A stretch of DNA of 64,000 nt, taken from contig NZ_SBEF01000014.1 of assembly GCF_004011885.1 (NCBI RefSeq), positions 1 through 64,000 of the forward strand, written 5' to 3'. This stretch comes from Serratia microhaemolytica. Lineage in GTDB: Bacteria; Pseudomonadota; Gammaproteobacteria; Enterobacterales; Enterobacteriaceae. The translations under genes were made by a program, and so were the position numbers. The notes under the pieces are model-generated. The model had not been told where the DNA came from, ran no database searches, and saw only the letters and a list, made by a program, of their open reading frames with translations. The first letter of the stretch is position 1. Every line of letters starts with the position of its first letter. Below, piece after piece: positions 49,307 through 60,388 of the stretch.

Positions 49307-51163
49307 CTATTCCTGAGGGTAATTCTGGGTGCCTTGTAGGTCCTCAACAGAGGATGCGGTGTTTGTGTTGAGCATGAGATGGCTACGATCCAGGATTGTA
49401 TCGAGTTCGCTCCATATAGGATCATTCACCGGCAGACTACGTGCCAAAATAAAGTCAGCCAATTGTGCCGCTGTTAGGTTGAAATGCCGCTCTGCGGGTT
49501 GGTTAACTTCAGAAATAACAAGCACGCTGTTACGTAATTCAACCCGTTGAATAGCAGTTTCACCTTCGCGTGTGAGACTAAAAATCAATCGCTTGCCTTC
49601 CGCTCGCTGTGGTTCGATAAGATAGCGAATGAAATCCAGATTCTCTGCTAAAGAGGCGGTGATCAACTGTTGATGTTGGGGCGTGCCAACCAATGCACGC
49701 AGGGTATCCAGAGTCATTGCGATCCCTTCTACTTTGAGTTGCCCTTCATTTTGCAGTGCTTCAGTGAGGTAAAAACCCCGGGCATTGGCCGAACTGGTGC
49801 GCTGACCAAGCGCACGGGCAGCGGCGGCGCGTATTTTACGCACTTCGGTGTTGCCCGGATCTAACTGTAGCAGTAGCGAGGTTAATTTGAGGCTCCAGCG
49901 CCAATTCGCTAACCCTCCGGTTTGCTCTGCTTCGGCGGCGGCATTCAATACGGTGTCCACTCCTCCCATCATGGTAACTATCCTGCTGGCTTCTTCGTGT
50001 TGTGATAGTGGATTGATCTCGTAAACATCACCATCAAACCAACCAACGGTGCCGTTCCAAATTTGACGCACATGGCTTTCTACCTGGCCATAGGCTTCGC
50101 GCCCATTACGTAAGTGTGCGGGCATATAGAGTGTTTCAGCAGCTTGTCTAGGGTTCAGGCCTTGGGCGATCAGGCGTAATGTTTGATCGTGAATTAACTG
50201 AACTTGGTCAACCGAGCGTTCGATATTTTTGCTGACAATGGTTTGTCCTTTGAGTGTCGGGCCGTGAATGTCGAGCAAAATTTCCGCATTTTTAGCTTCA
50301 ACCCAGCGTGCATCATGCAAGAACGTATTCGGATCGCGGAATGCTCCGCCACGTAATGTGTAGATGTTGAAAATTGCGCCTGTAACCATCATGTTAGTGA
50401 TTACAAGGCGGTGGCGTGGAAAGTAGAATGCGACACTATCAGAGGTGTCAGTACGATTTGGAGCAACCTGTAGTGGCTCGCCGGCTATGTTTAAGTCAAG
50501 AAGTTGTCCATGCTGGAACAGGTGAGTAGGTGCTTTATAACTGGATTCAGCCAGGAGTTTTTCTGGAGAGAAACGCATTAAATTTGGGAAAGCATCCGCG
50601 CCTTGCGTGGGATGGAAGACCCCAAATTGTGCAACGGCGCGCGTCAGGTAAAAACCACTCTTGATACTTACCCCCTTCGATGCGTTGCGATTACGATCCA
50701 GATATTCATGTCCCCAAATTTCAGTATGTTGATCGAGCCAGGCTCCCGTGCCGTCTGAATAGTGCCAATGCGTCAGTAATACCGCTGCGACATTGATTTT
50801 TTCACCGAGTTGTTGCTCCAGCATGCTGCGCATCTCTTTGGCGGCACGCGTTGAATCTCCCGTGTCGATGATGATCCAGCCGTTAGGTGCTCTAATTGCG
50901 TAACTGCTGGCTATTCCCCATCCGCGTAGGGCATAGATATCTTCGTTGACCTTCTCAACTGTTTTGCTTTCAGTTAATCCCCATAACTGATTTGCTGTTA
51001 ATGCCGTATGTGTAGTGATTGCGCCATTGGGAGCGACAACGGTTTCGGTGCTCAGTGAAGGGCTGTGCCACGATGTGGCAGCGACAGCTGTTGCTGAAGC
51101 TTGGTTACTGGATGTCGAGAGTATGATCAGTAATGAAATAGCTAAACAAGATTTAATTTTCAC
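49307..51163 (-). CDS. Exported alkylsulfatase-like metallo-beta-lactamase-fold hydrolase
   Basis: The protein begins with a signal peptide (VKIKSCLAISLLIILSTSSNQASA), so it is exported. An N-terminal metallo-beta-lactamase fold shows GWIIIDTGDSTRAAKEM and the metal motif LLTHWHYSDGTGAWL. It is followed by the alkylsulfatase dimerisation domain (about 370-500, NPRQAAETLYMPAHLRNG and WRWSLKLTSLLLQLDPGNTEVR) and a C-terminal SCP2-like domain (VELRNSVLVI). Typical SdsA1 enzymes have THSHxDHxGG; here Gly stands where His is expected. Activity on alkyl sulfates is therefore unproven. I use GTG at 51163 because GAGGA lies seven bases upstream; a TTG at 51184 is less likely. Confidence 0.8.
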   Translation of the reverse strand: MKIKSCLAISLLIILSTSSNQASATAVAATSWHSPSLSTETVVAPNGAITTHTALTANQLWGLTESKTVEKVNEDIYALRGWGIASSYAIRAPNGWIIIDTGDSTRAAKEMRSMLEQQLGEKINVAAVLLTHWHYSDGTGAWLDQHTEIWGHEYLDRNRNASKGVSIKSGFYLTRAVAQFGVFHPTQGADAFPNLMRFSPEKLLAESSYKAPTHLFQHGQLLDLNIAGEPLQVAPNRTDTSDSVAFYFPRHRLVITNMMVTGAIFNIYTLRGGAFRDPNTFLHDARWVEAKNAEILLDIHGPTLKGQTIVSKNIERSVDQVQLIHDQTLRLIAQGLNPRQAAETLYMPAHLRNGREAYGQVESHVRQIWNGTVGWFDGDVYEINPLSQHEEASRIVTMMGGVDTVLNAAAEAEQTGGLANWRWSLKLTSLLLQLDPGNTEVRKIRAAAARALGQRTSSANARGFYLTEALQNEGQLKVEGIAMTLDTLRALVGTPQHQQLITASLAENLDFIRYLIEPQRAEGKRLIFSLTREGETAIQRVELRNSVLVISEVNQPAERHFNLTAAQLADFILARSLPVNDPIWSELDTILDRSHLMLNTNTASSVEDLQGTQNYPQE

Positions 51164-51441
51164 CTTATATCCTCTATCTATCAATATACTCGCTGTTTGT
51201 GTGCGATTAACTAGTGTTTTGTGCTAATTATAGTGTACTTAATGCGAGACTGTTCTTGATGAGAGATAAAATAAGCGTGGTTGCAACATCAGATGATGTC
51301 AGAGAAATATTAATAGAATTTATTAGTCGGCGTTGGCTGTTTGTTTATCTTCTTCGGGGCTCCTTGCCAATCGGATTGCCGTAATGCTGCCAAGCTATGT
51401 TACTATCTGGCGCATTGATTTTTGTGCTTTGGAGTTATCGG

Positions 51442-52872
51442 ATGAAAGTAACACTGCCTGATTTTCGCCGCGCCGGTGTGCTGGTGGTGGGTGATGTAAT
51501 GCTGGATCGTTATTGGCACGGGCCAACCAGCCGTATCTCACCAGAGGCACCGGTTCCAGTAGTCAAGGTCGAGACGATCGAAGAACGCCCCGGCGGAGCT
51601 GCTAACGTGGCGATGAACATTGCCTCACTGGGGGCTAACGCCCGTCTGGTTGGCTTGACCGGCATCGACGATGCAGCGCGTGCGTTAAGTGCCAAACTTG
51701 GCGCAGTGAATGTGCGTTGTGATTTTGTTGCCCAGCCAACGCATCCCACCATCACTAAATTGCGTGTGCTTTCCCGCCATCAGCAGTTGATCCGGCTCGA
51801 TTTTGAGCAGGGTTTCTTTAATGTCGATCCTCAGCCACTGTTGGAACGCATTCAGCAGGCGCTGCCGCACATCGGAGCATTGGTGCTGTCTGATTATGCC
51901 AAAGGGGCGTTGCGTGAAGTGCAGAGTATGATAGCACTGGCACGTGCGGCTGGCGTTCCGGTACTGATTGATCCGAAAGGCACCGATTTCGAGCGCTATC
52001 GTGGTGCGACACTATTGACGCCGAATTTGTCTGAATTCGAAGCTGTAGTGGGGACGTGTAATAACGAACAGGAGTTAGTCCAGCGCGGTATGCAATTAAT
52101 TGCTGATTATCAACTGTCGGCGTTATTGGTAACCCGCTCGGAACAGGGTATGACATTATTACAACCGCAACGTGCGCCACTGCATTTGCCGACTCAAGCA
52201 CAAGAGGTGTTTGATGTCACCGGTGCAGGTGACACGGTGATTGGTGTACTGGCGGCAGCATTAGCGGCGGGTAACACACTGGAAGAGAGCTGTTTTCTTG
52301 CCAATGCTGCGGCCGGTGTGGTGGTGGGTAAGTTGGGTACTTCCACGGTGTCGCCAATTGAACTGGAAAATGCCATTCGTGGCCGGGCTGAAACCGGCTT
52401 TGGTGTGATGAGTGAGAACGCATTAAAACAGGCGGTGGCTCAAGCGCGGCAACGCGGCGAGAAGTTAGTGATGACGAACGGTATTTTTGATATTTTGCAC
52501 GCCGGTCATGTCGCCTACTTGGCCAATGCACGTCGGTTGGGGGATCGCCTGATTGTGGCAGTGAATAGCGATGCTTCAACACAACGGCTGAAGGGGGCTG
52601 CGCGACCAATCAATCGGCTGGAAAATCGCATGGTCGTGTTGGCCGCGTTGGAGGCGGTTGATTGGGTGGTCGCGTTTGACGAAGATACACCACAGCGACT
52701 GATCGCAGAGATTTTGCCTGATCTGCTGGTCAAAGGTGGTGATTATCAGCCAGAGCAGATTGCTGGTAGCGCCGAGGTATGGGCGAATGGTGGTGAAGTG
52801 AAGGTGTTGAATTTTGAAGATGGACTATCAACAACCAATATTATCAATACCATCAAGGCTCGAGAGAGCTGA
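51442..52872 (+). CDS. hldE: Bifunctional heptose 7-phosphate kinase / heptose 1-phosphate adenylyltransferase
   Basis: HldE makes ADP-heptose for the lipopolysaccharide inner core. The 476-residue protein (477 in E. coli) has the ribokinase-like N-half: [42 protein letters not shown] and the catalytic [12 protein letters not shown]. The nucleotidyltransferase C-half shows [24 protein letters not shown] with the HxGH motif. The ATG at 51442 follows GGAG and matches the family. In relatives glnE precedes hldE; here the divergent alkylsulfatase gene does. Confidence 0.96.
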   Translation: MKVTLPDFRRAGVLVVGDVMLDRYWHGPTSRISPEAPVPVVKVETIEERPGGAANVAMNIASLGANARLVGLTGIDDAARALSAKLGAVNVRCDFVAQPTHPTITKLRVLSRHQQLIRLDFEQGFFNVDPQPLLERIQQALPHIGALVLSDYAKGALREVQSMIALARAAGVPVLIDPKGTDFERYRGATLLTPNLSEFEAVVGTCNNEQELVQRGMQLIADYQLSALLVTRSEQGMTLLQPQRAPLHLPTQAQEVFDVTGAGDTVIGVLAAALAAGNTLEESCFLANAAAGVVVGKLGTSTVSPIELENAIRGRAETGFGVMSENALKQAVAQARQRGEKLVMTNGIFDILHAGHVAYLANARRLGDRLIVAVNSDASTQRLKGAARPINRLENRMVVLAALEAVDWVVAFDEDTPQRLIAEILPDLLVKGGDYQPEQIAGSAEVWANGGEVKVLNFEDGLSTTNIINTIKARES

Positions 52873-53135
52873 GTAATGCTGTGCTGGCCGTCGGATTTAC
52901 GTCGTTAGCGTGCCAAGGATGATCGCGGGCTGCATGGAGAACAGCGTGTGGCTGCGATGTTAGTGACGGGCGCTAACATGCAGAGGGATGCAAACTGCTC
53001 AACAGTGTTATTGGTCAGTTTGCTTCCCGGCAGTAGAGGGAGCAGTGACTAACGGGAGAGCGCTATCTTCACCTGAGGTGAGGATATCAGTTAGGGATAC
53101 ACTGGGAATGATGATGATAAAAAAAGGGTAATGGG

Positions 53136-53708
53136 ATGTCTAACTCAGTATTAAACAAGGTTCAGCCGTATCTAAAGTCTCAGGCTGATTATTTTAAGCA
53201 ATTCATAAAATCACCAAGAACCTTTGGCTCACTAGCACCATCATCGCCTTGGCTGTGTAACCGTATGGTGCAACTGGCGGATCTTAGTTCAGCAACGGTT
53301 ATCGCTGAATTAGGGGCGGGTAGCGGTGTATTAACCCGCAGGTTACTGAACCGATTGGCACCTGACAGCGAGCTCGATGCTTACGAAATTCAGCCAGATT
53401 TGGCTAAACAGCTACAGGTGCTGGCAAAACAGGATGACAGGTTGCAGATTATCAGCCAGTCAGCTGAGAGGCTACAACGTAATTACGACATTATCTTCTC
53501 TTGCCTGCCGTTACTGTCGATCCCAGCGATGCCTCGGTTACGCATTTTGCGCCAGATCAGAGAGCGGTTGAATCAGGGGGGAACCTTGATCCAGTTTCAG
53601 TACAGCCCGATGTCCGAAAAGCTGTTATCGCGCTATTTTGTCTGGGAACGCGTCTATGAGATGCGCAATTTTCCCCCGGCGTGGGTCTATCTCTGTACGC
53701 CACGTTAG
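53136..53708 (+). CDS. Class I SAM-dependent methyltransferase (PmtA/KsgA-like)
   Basis: This 190-residue protein has the SAM-binding motif VIAELGAGSGVLTRRLL (about residues 54-70) followed by YEIQPDLAKQL, DDRLQIISQSAERL and the loop IIFSCLPLLSIP. The N-terminal FIKSPRTFGSLAPSSPWLCNRM is characteristic of phospholipid N-methyltransferase-like and rRNA-dimethyltransferase-like proteins (usually SPRTVGAIAPSS). It may methylate phosphatidylethanolamine, but neither substrate nor membrane association is shown. It lies between hldE and cyaA, genes not linked in E. coli. aaaagggtaatggg precedes the ATG. Confidence 0.75.
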   Translation: MSNSVLNKVQPYLKSQADYFKQFIKSPRTFGSLAPSSPWLCNRMVQLADLSSATVIAELGAGSGVLTRRLLNRLAPDSELDAYEIQPDLAKQLQVLAKQDDRLQIISQSAERLQRNYDIIFSCLPLLSIPAMPRLRILRQIRERLNQGGTLIQFQYSPMSEKLLSRYFVWERVYEMRNFPPAWVYLCTPR

Positions 53709-53841
53709 CGTTAACGAATACCATGTTGGCACGGTGTTGGGGTGGCTGGTTGCTGTGGTGTAGCACGCCGTTGTTACTGCTGAATAAAAAAACACCATGC
53801 TGTGCAGCTTGTTTAACCACCTTTACCGTCAAGCTGCAAGA

Positions 53842-53860
53842 TGTTAGATTGATCACGTTT
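53842..53860 (+). promoter_or_regulatory. Probable CRP-cAMP site in the cyaA promoter region
   Basis: tgttagattgatcacgttt resembles the CRP consensus (TGTGA-N6-TCACA), with the right half tcac well kept and the left half weaker. The E. coli cyaA promoter has a very similar site, as I recall it (tgttaaattgatcacgttt). There CRP-cAMP represses cyaA, giving feedback. It lies about 90 bases before the cyaA start. Confidence 0.6.
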
Positions 53861-53951
53861 CCGACATTTAATTTGTTAAATGCCCTGCTGGATTGAAGAG
53901 TGGTTAGGGAATGCGGGGGTTTTCAAGTACTGGATAATCGGGCGAGACGTC

Positions 53952-56531
53952 TTGCACCTCTATATTGAGACACTGAAACAGCGACTGGATGCGATCAACC
54001 AACTGCGAATTGATCGCGCTTTGACAGCGATGAAGCCTGCCTGCCAGCGGGTTTATAACCTGTTACCTGTGCTGCTGCACTATCATCATCCACAAGCACC
54101 CGGTTATCTAGAGGGTGAAGTGCCTTATGGCATCTGTCTTTATGCTCCAAATGAGGAGCAACAGCACCATCTCAATCAGTTACAGCATGATGCTGGTTTT
54201 TCTGTTGTCGATGTCACTGGCGGTGAATTGCCAATCACTGGCATCTACTCTATGGGCAGCACCGCCTCTATTGGCCAGAGCTGCACTTCCGATCTTGATA
54301 TCTGGGTTTGCCACCAGTCCTGGCTTGATCAACAAGAGCGTGAGTTGCTGGAGCAGAAGTGTACCCTGTTGCAGCAGTGGGCCGCCTCAAACGAGGTAGA
54401 GGTTAACTTCTTTCTGATCGACGAAAATCGCTTTCGACATCACCAAAGCGGCAATTTGAGCTGCGAAGATTGCGGTTCTACCCAATATATCCTGCTGTTA
54501 GAAGAGTTTTACCGCACTGCGGTGCGTTTGGCCGGCAAACGGATTTTATGGAATATGGTACCGAGTGACGAGGAAGCTCACTACGATGAGTATGTACTTT
54601 CGCTCTATGCGCAAGGGGTATTAACCCCGAATGAGTGGCTCGATCTGGGCGGGTTAGGCACACTCTCTGCTGAGGAGTACTTTGGTGCCAGTTTATGGCA
54701 GTTATATAAAAGTATTGATTCACCGTATAAAGCAGTGCTGAAAACGCTACTGCTTGAGGCTTACTCTTGGGAGTATCCCAACACCGAACTACTGGCTTCC
54801 ACCATCAAACAGCATTTGCATCGGGGGGAGATTGTCTGTTTCGGCCTTGATGCTTATTGCATGATGTTAGAGCGCGTTACTCATTACCTCAACGCAACCC
54901 ATGATGAGGCGCGACTTGATCTGGTCCGACGCTGTTTTTACCTAAAAGTGTGTGAGAAATTGTCGTCGTGTTGTGCTTTGAGTGTCGGCTGGCGGCGTGA
55001 AATCCTCAGTCAACTGGTACGCGACTGGGGGTGGAGTGAACAGCGTCTCACCATGTTAGATGAACGTCCCGAGTGGAAAATTGAGCGCGTGCGTGAAGCG
55101 CACAACGAACTGCTCGATGCCATGATGCAGAGTTACCGTAACCTGATCCGCTTTGCGCGCCGTAACAATCTCAGTGTCAGTGCCAGCCCACAGGATATTG
55201 GGGTATTAACCCGCAAGTTATATGCGGCATTTGAAGCACTGCCCGGTAAAGTGACACTGCTCAACCCGCAGATTTCACCCGATCTATCCGAACAGGATTT
55301 AACCTTTATTCAGGTTCCGTTTGGCCGCGCCAATCGTCCAGGCTGGTATCTCTATAATCAGGCACCGGAGATGAGCGCCATCATCAGTCATCAGCCACTC
55401 GAGTACAGCCCCTACCTGAACAAACTGGTAGCTTGGTCTTACTTCAATGGATTATTGACTGCACAGACGCGTCTGCATCTGCGCGGAGCCGATGGCTGTG
55501 ACATCGGTAAACTGCATGAACTGGCGACAGATGTCTCGCAGCATTTCCCGTTGCGTTTAGCACCGGCAACACCAAAAGCGCTGTACAGTCCGTGTGAAAT
55601 TCGTCAACTGGCGATCATTGTCAACCTGGAGAGTGACCCGACCTGTGCATTTGGCCAACAGTCGATCCATTTTGACTTTCGCAAACTGGATGTGTTCAGC
55701 TTTGGTGAGCAACAACAGTGTCTGGTTGGCAGTATCGATCTGCTCTACCGCAACTCCTGGAATGAAGTACGCACACTCCATTTCAGTGGTGAGCAAGCGG
55801 TGCTGGAAGCATTACAGACCATCCTCGGTAAAATGCATCAGGATGCACAGCCGCCAGAGCTGGTGGAAGTGTTCTGCTATAGCCATTACCTGCGTGGTTT
55901 GATCCGCACACGCATTCAGCAATTAGTCTCTGAGTGCATCGAGTTGCGCCTCTCCAGCACGCGTTTGGGGGCGTGCCGTTTTAAGGCATTACGTGTTTCC
56001 GGCCAGACCTGGGGACTGTTTTTTGAACGCCTCAGTGTCTCGGTACAGAAACTGGAGAATGCAGTAGAGTTTTATGGCGCCATCTCCAACAACAAATTGC
56101 ATGGTTTATCGATCAAAGTGGCTGCCGATCAGCTACATCTGCCGGCGGTGATCGACGGCTTTGCCAGCCAGGGCATCATTCAGTTTTTCTTTGAAGATTG
56201 CAGTGATGGCAACGGTTTTAACATTTATATCCTGGATGAACTTAATCGTGTTGAGGCTTATCACCACTGCGGTGGCAGCAAGGAAGAACTGGTACGTGAT
56301 GTCAGCCGTTTCTACTCCTCCTCACATGATCGTTTTACCTATGCTTCAAGCTTTATCAATTTCAACTTGCCACAATTTTACCAGTTGGTGCAGATTGAAG
56401 GGCGCATTCAGGTGATGCCCTATCGCAGCAATGCCCTGTCTGCGCTCTATGTCGCCCCAACACAGCAGCCCCTCAACAGTCAACCAGCGGTGAAAGATCA
56501 GGATCGCTACTGCGCTCACTCTGAGGTTTAA
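53952..56531 (+). CDS. cyaA: Class I adenylate cyclase
   Basis: CyaA makes cyclic AMP from ATP; the enterobacterial enzyme is regulated by the glucose phosphotransferase system. The start is taken as TTG at 53952 ([19 protein letters not shown]) because E. coli also uses UUG before YLYIETLKQ. The sequence ggcgaga lies upstream, and the longer frame to 53880 has no homology and would cross the control region. The 859-residue product has the catalytic [20 protein letters not shown] in its N-terminal half (about 90-120) and the regulatory C-terminal half ending [24 protein letters not shown]. It is convergent with cyaY, the ancestral arrangement. Confidence 0.93.
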   Translation: MHLYIETLKQRLDAINQLRIDRALTAMKPACQRVYNLLPVLLHYHHPQAPGYLEGEVPYGICLYAPNEEQQHHLNQLQHDAGFSVVDVTGGELPITGIYSMGSTASIGQSCTSDLDIWVCHQSWLDQQERELLEQKCTLLQQWAASNEVEVNFFLIDENRFRHHQSGNLSCEDCGSTQYILLLEEFYRTAVRLAGKRILWNMVPSDEEAHYDEYVLSLYAQGVLTPNEWLDLGGLGTLSAEEYFGASLWQLYKSIDSPYKAVLKTLLLEAYSWEYPNTELLASTIKQHLHRGEIVCFGLDAYCMMLERVTHYLNATHDEARLDLVRRCFYLKVCEKLSSCCALSVGWRREILSQLVRDWGWSEQRLTMLDERPEWKIERVREAHNELLDAMMQSYRNLIRFARRNNLSVSASPQDIGVLTRKLYAAFEALPGKVTLLNPQISPDLSEQDLTFIQVPFGRANRPGWYLYNQAPEMSAIISHQPLEYSPYLNKLVAWSYFNGLLTAQTRLHLRGADGCDIGKLHELATDVSQHFPLRLAPATPKALYSPCEIRQLAIIVNLESDPTCAFGQQSIHFDFRKLDVFSFGEQQQCLVGSIDLLYRNSWNEVRTLHFSGEQAVLEALQTILGKMHQDAQPPELVEVFCYSHYLRGLIRTRIQQLVSECIELRLSSTRLGACRFKALRVSGQTWGLFFERLSVSVQKLENAVEFYGAISNNKLHGLSIKVAADQLHLPAVIDGFASQGIIQFFFEDCSDGNGFNIYILDELNRVEAYHHCGGSKEELVRDVSRFYSSSHDRFTYASSFINFNLPQFYQLVQIEGRIQVMPYRSNALSALYVAPTQQPLNSQPAVKDQDRYCAHSEV

Positions 56532-56533
56532 TC

Positions 56534-56854
56534 TCAGTGGAATAGTACCGTTTCACCCGCCTGCTGGCTGACGGCTTCGCTCAGCAACGAGTAAAAACTG
56601 CGGCCGGAGCGATCGCAAATCCAGTCGCCTTCACGGTAGGAGAAATGGTAGCCGTTGGCTTTGGTTGCCAACCAGATTTGATGCAGCGGCTCCTGACGGT
56701 TGATGACAATTTTACTGCGATTGTCGAAAGTTAACGTCATGACTCCACTGTGTGTTTCGTAGTCGATATCACTATCGCCGGTAAAGGCATCCAGTGTTTG
56801 TTCAATATTGAGCAGCAATTGGTCGGCCAATTGGTGAAATTCACTGTCGTTCAT
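56534..56854 (-). CDS. cyaY: Frataxin-like iron-sulfur protein CyaY
   Basis: CyaY binds iron and modulates iron-sulfur cluster assembly by IscS. The 106-residue protein equals the family length. The acidic first helix ([24 protein letters not shown]) and second strand ([17 protein letters not shown]) hold the iron-binding carboxylates. [20 protein letters not shown] and the tryptophan in DWICDRSG are conserved. It ends two bases from the cyaA stop, convergent. Confidence 0.96.
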   Translation of the reverse strand: MNDSEFHQLADQLLLNIEQTLDAFTGDSDIDYETHSGVMTLTFDNRSKIVINRQEPLHQIWLATKANGYHFSYREGDWICDRSGRSFYSLLSEAVSQQAGETVLFH

Positions 56855-56934
56855 TATCGATTCCTGTTGCTTTTCGTGATCTACCTGCGATTATACTGGG
56901 CTTTAGACAGATGAATTACAGGCTCTCGTGTACA

Positions 56935-57090
56935 ATGAAAAAAAAACAATACGCTATCCGGCTGGCATTGATAACGCTGGTATTGGCAACTGCTTCGGGT
57001 TGTGGTCAAAAAGGACCGCTCAGTTTTCCAAGCAAAGGCAAAGCGTTCTCGTTATCAATGATAGCGCCAAATGAAGCTCGGGCGCAGTAG
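56935..57090 (+). CDS. lptM: LPS-assembly lipoprotein LptM (YifL)
   Basis: LptM is a tiny outer-membrane lipoprotein that stabilises the LptD-LptE LPS translocon by helping LptD disulfides form. The frame encodes 51 residues: a lysine-rich start MKKKQYAIRLALITLVL, a lipobox-like ATASGC with the lipidation Cys near residue 24, and the diagnostic GCGQKGPLSFPSK (family GCGLKGPLYFP). The tail is shorter than in E. coli (67 residues). It is between cyaY and dapF, its normal place. No strong ribosome site is seen. Confidence 0.88.
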   Translation: MKKKQYAIRLALITLVLATASGCGQKGPLSFPSKGKAFSLSMIAPNEARAQ

Positions 57091-57235
57091 GGAAACCGCT
57101 CAGCCAGCGATTGTCTGGTGCTTTGTGAGCAGAACAGCGCGGTGGATGAGCATTGGTTTATAGATAACAACAGGATAAGTTGGTTTGATGTTATGCTGTG
57201 ACAGCGGATGACAGATCAAAATAACAGGATACGAT

Positions 57236-58060
57236 ATGCAGTTCTCCAAGATGCACGGGCTGGGTAACGACTTTATGGTGGTCGATGCCGTAACGCAAAA
57301 TGTCTACTTCTCACCTGAATTGATCCGCCGCCTGGCAGATCGCCATCTCGGTGTTGGCTTTGACCAACTGTTGCTGGTTGAAGCGCCCTATGATCCGGAA
57401 GTGGATTTTCATTACCGCATTTTCAATGCTGACGGTAGCGAAGTGTCACAGTGTGGCAATGGCGCACGCTGTTTTGCCCGCTTTGTGCGGCTAAAAGGGT
57501 TAACCAACAAACGTGATATCCGCGTCAGCACGCAGGCTGGACGTATGGTGTTGAGTGTCACCAGTGATGATCTGGTCTGCGTCAATATGGGTGAACCACG
57601 TTTCGAGCCGCAAACCGTGCCATTTCGTGCAGCAAAAGCGGAAAAAACCTACATTATTCGCGCGGCACAACATACTGTAATGTGTGGCGTGGTCTCGATG
57701 GGGAATCCACATTGTGTCTTGCAGGTTGACGATATCAAAACGGCGGATGTTGCCCAACTAGGCCCACTGCTGGAAGCACACGAGCGTTTCCCCGAACGGG
57801 TTAATGTCGGTTTTATGCAGGTGATCAGCCGGGAACATATCAAACTGCGTGTTTATGAACGTGGGGCTGGTGAGACACAAGCTTGTGGCAGTGGTGCTTG
57901 TGCCGCAGTAGCGGTAGGGATCCAGCAAGGGGTACTGTCAGAACAGGTCAAGGTGGATCTATTGGGTGGCAGTTTACACATTCGCTGGCAGGGAACGGGA
58001 CATCCACTGTTGATGACCGGTCCAGCGACTCATGTTTATGATGGCTTTATTCAGTTATGA
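57236..58060 (+). CDS. dapF: Diaminopimelate epimerase
   Basis: DapF converts LL- to meso-diaminopimelate for lysine and peptidoglycan synthesis. The 274-residue protein has the start [19 protein letters not shown]. The two catalytic cysteines lie in [13 protein letters not shown] and [29 protein letters not shown] is the conserved central motif. AGGA precedes the start. The next gene overlaps its stop by four bases, beginning the dapF-yigA-xerC-yigB operon. Confidence 0.97.
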   Translation: MQFSKMHGLGNDFMVVDAVTQNVYFSPELIRRLADRHLGVGFDQLLLVEAPYDPEVDFHYRIFNADGSEVSQCGNGARCFARFVRLKGLTNKRDIRVSTQAGRMVLSVTSDDLVCVNMGEPRFEPQTVPFRAAKAEKTYIIRAAQHTVMCGVVSMGNPHCVLQVDDIKTADVAQLGPLLEAHERFPERVNVGFMQVISREHIKLRVYERGAGETQACGSGACAAVAVGIQQGVLSEQVKVDLLGGSLHIRWQGTGHPLLMTGPATHVYDGFIQL

Positions 58061-58764
58061 AAGAACCACGTGACAGCGAAATGTTACCCGCCAGCATGAT
58101 TGACGATCAGTGTGTACTGCAATATTTGCAGCAGCATCCAGACTTTTTTCTGCGCCAAGCAGCACAAGTTGAGCAACTGCGTGTGCCACATGTGGTGCGT
58201 GGTGCAACCTCATTAGTCGAGTGGCAATTGGCACGCCAACGCCACCAGATTGCTCAACTCCAACAGGAGATCAGCCTGTTGATGGAACAGGCGACAGCCA
58301 ATCAGCAGCTATTCACTCGCCTACTACAGCTACAGAGTGACATCAGCACCGCAGAGAGTTTGCCGCAGATGTTAATGCGCTTGCAACTCTGGGCAAAAGA
58401 GTTTGGTTTGGTTGGCGCCGACATTCGTCTGTTTAGTGATCGCTGGCATCTACAGGCACCATCAGATTTCAACCATCTTGCCTTGGCACGCTCCGCGTTT
58501 GAGCCATTACGCATTCAACGCCTACGCGATCAACAGCACTACCTGGGCCAACTCAATGCACCGGAATTACTGCTGTTACTGCCACAGGCGAAGCAGGTTG
58601 GTTCGGTGGCGATCTCTCTGCTTGGCGAGTTAGGTGATCTTGGCGTGCTAATCTTTAGCAGCCGTGATGCGCAACATTATCAGCAAGGTATGGGCACACT
58701 GTTACTTAGCCAACTTGCACAGTTATTGCCAGCTCAACTTGAGCGCTGGATCGTTCGGTTATGA
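58057..58764 (+). CDS. yigA: DUF484 family protein YigA
   Basis: The 235-residue protein has the DUF484 features: [16 protein letters not shown] near the start, then a coiled coil (about 50-85, [25 protein letters not shown]) and a GAF-like C-terminal domain. The function is unknown. The gene sits between dapF and xerC in most enterobacteria and overlaps both by four bases, which implies coupled expression. Confidence 0.9.
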   Translation: MKEPRDSEMLPASMIDDQCVLQYLQQHPDFFLRQAAQVEQLRVPHVVRGATSLVEWQLARQRHQIAQLQQEISLLMEQATANQQLFTRLLQLQSDISTAESLPQMLMRLQLWAKEFGLVGADIRLFSDRWHLQAPSDFNHLALARSAFEPLRIQRLRDQQHYLGQLNAPELLLLLPQAKQVGSVAISLLGELGDLGVLIFSSRDAQHYQQGMGTLLLSQLAQLLPAQLERWIVRL

Positions 58765-59672
58765 GTGATCTCAATACCAACCTGCAACCGGCGGTGAGCG
58801 CTTTTTTGCACTACTTGAAGGTAGAACGCCAACTGAGTCAGTTGACTCAGAGCAACTATCGTCGTCAGCTAACCGCGCTCATCGAGACCGCGAGCGCCTT
58901 GGGCATCAGTGAATGGGCCATGCTTGACAGTGCCAAAGTGCGCCAAATAGCGGCACGCAGTAAACGGGCAGGTTTGCAGAGCGCCAGTCTGGCGCTGCGT
59001 TTTTCAGCACTACGCACATTCTTGCACTGGCTGGTGAGCGAAGGAGTATTGGCGGCCAATCCGGCGAAAGGCATCCGCACACCAAACGGCAAGCGACATC
59101 TGCCGAAAAATGTTGATGTTGATGAGGTGAGTCAACTGTTGGCGATTGATCTGAATGATCCGCTAGCAGTGCGCGATCGTGCGATGCTGGAACTGACCTA
59201 CGGCACAGGGCTCCGTCTGGCGGAACTGATAGGCATTAACTGCCGGGATATTGACTTATCGAGTCGAGACATCTGGGTGGTTGGTAAAGGCAGCAAGGCA
59301 CGTAAATTGCCACTTGGTCGCCAAGCACTCACCTGGCTACAGCAGTGGTTGAGCTTACGTGATCTGTTTGAACCACAGGATGATGCGCTGTTTCTCTCCA
59401 ATCAGGGAAAGCGCATCTCAGCCCGTAATGTACAAAAGCGGTTCGCCCTGTGGGGAGTAAAACAGGGCATCAGCAGCCATATTCATCCACACAAATTACG
59501 CCACTCGTTTGCCACCCATGTACTGGAGTCAAGCGGTGACCTGCGAGCCGTGCAAGAACTATTGGGCCACGCTAACTTGAGCACTACACAAATCTATACC
59601 CACCTTGACTTTCAGCACTTGGCCCAGGTCTACGATGCCGCCCATCCACGAGCTAAACGGGGGAACTCTTAA
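58761..59672 (+). CDS. xerC: Site-specific tyrosine recombinase XerC
   Basis: XerC acts with XerD at dif to resolve chromosome dimers. The 303-residue protein has the SAM-like N-terminal DNA-binding domain (about 1-95) and the catalytic domain with Arg in [12 protein letters not shown], Lys in [13 protein letters not shown], His-x-x-Arg in [13 protein letters not shown], His in [17 protein letters not shown] and the nucleophile Tyr in the same segment. It overlaps yigA by four bases and yigB by one (TAATG). Confidence 0.96.
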   Translation: MSDLNTNLQPAVSAFLHYLKVERQLSQLTQSNYRRQLTALIETASALGISEWAMLDSAKVRQIAARSKRAGLQSASLALRFSALRTFLHWLVSEGVLAANPAKGIRTPNGKRHLPKNVDVDEVSQLLAIDLNDPLAVRDRAMLELTYGTGLRLAELIGINCRDIDLSSRDIWVVGKGSKARKLPLGRQALTWLQQWLSLRDLFEPQDDALFLSNQGKRISARNVQKRFALWGVKQGISSHIHPHKLRHSFATHVLESSGDLRAVQELLGHANLSTTQIYTHLDFQHLAQVYDAAHPRAKRGNS

Positions 59673-60388
59673 TGCTTTTTTACCGTGCAATGCGCCCAGT
59701 GGTGGCACTCAGCTTTGATCTGGATGATACCCTGTATGACAACCGTCTGGTGATTGAACAGACAGAACAACAGTCACTGCTGTTTTTGCAGCAATACCAT
59801 CCAGGCCTACGCCAGTTTCAGCCAACTGACCTACAGCGTTTACGCCAAGAGTTGTGCCAGCAACAGCCAGAGATTTACCACGATGTCACCCAATGGCGCT
59901 GGCGTGCGATCCAGTTGGCGCTCAGTAGAGTGGGAGTCAACCCGATACAGGCAGCCAGTGGTGCCGATGCGGTGATGCAACACTTTGCAACCTGGCGCAG
60001 CCGGATTGCAGTACCCGCCAGCACACACAGCACACTGCAAGCATTGCAACAGCGTTATCTGCTGGTGGCGATCACTAATGGCAATGCGGATCCGACACAA
60101 TGTGGATTGGCTGATTACTTTCAGTTTGTATTACGCGCGGGGCCTGATGGGCGTGCCAAACCATACCAGGACATGTACCGCCTGGCGGCGCAGCGTTTGC
60201 AGATTGCACCACAGCAGATACTGCATGTCGGGGATGATCTCACCACCGATGTTGCCGGTGCATTACGTGCAGGGCTACAGGCGTGCTGGCTGAACGATCG
60301 CCAACGCTGCTTGCGACAAGCAGGAGATAGCCGCTTATTACCGCACGTTGAAATTTCACAATTGGCATCGCTGACAGACTGGTTATAA
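59672..60388 (+). CDS. yigB: HAD-family FMN/riboflavin-intermediate phosphatase YigB
   Basis: YigB dephosphorylates FMN and 5-amino-6-(5-phosphoribitylamino)uracil in riboflavin metabolism. The 238 residues show HAD motif [13 protein letters not shown], motif II in VAITNGNAD, the Lys in [10 protein letters not shown] and motif [15 protein letters not shown]. The start overlaps the xerC stop. Its last codons overlap the uvrD promoter and LexA box. Confidence 0.94.
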   Translation: MLFYRAMRPVVALSFDLDDTLYDNRLVIEQTEQQSLLFLQQYHPGLRQFQPTDLQRLRQELCQQQPEIYHDVTQWRWRAIQLALSRVGVNPIQAASGADAVMQHFATWRSRIAVPASTHSTLQALQQRYLLVAITNGNADPTQCGLADYFQFVLRAGPDGRAKPYQDMYRLAAQRLQIAPQQILHVGDDLTTDVAGALRAGLQACWLNDRQRCLRQAGDSRLLPHVEISQLASLTDWL

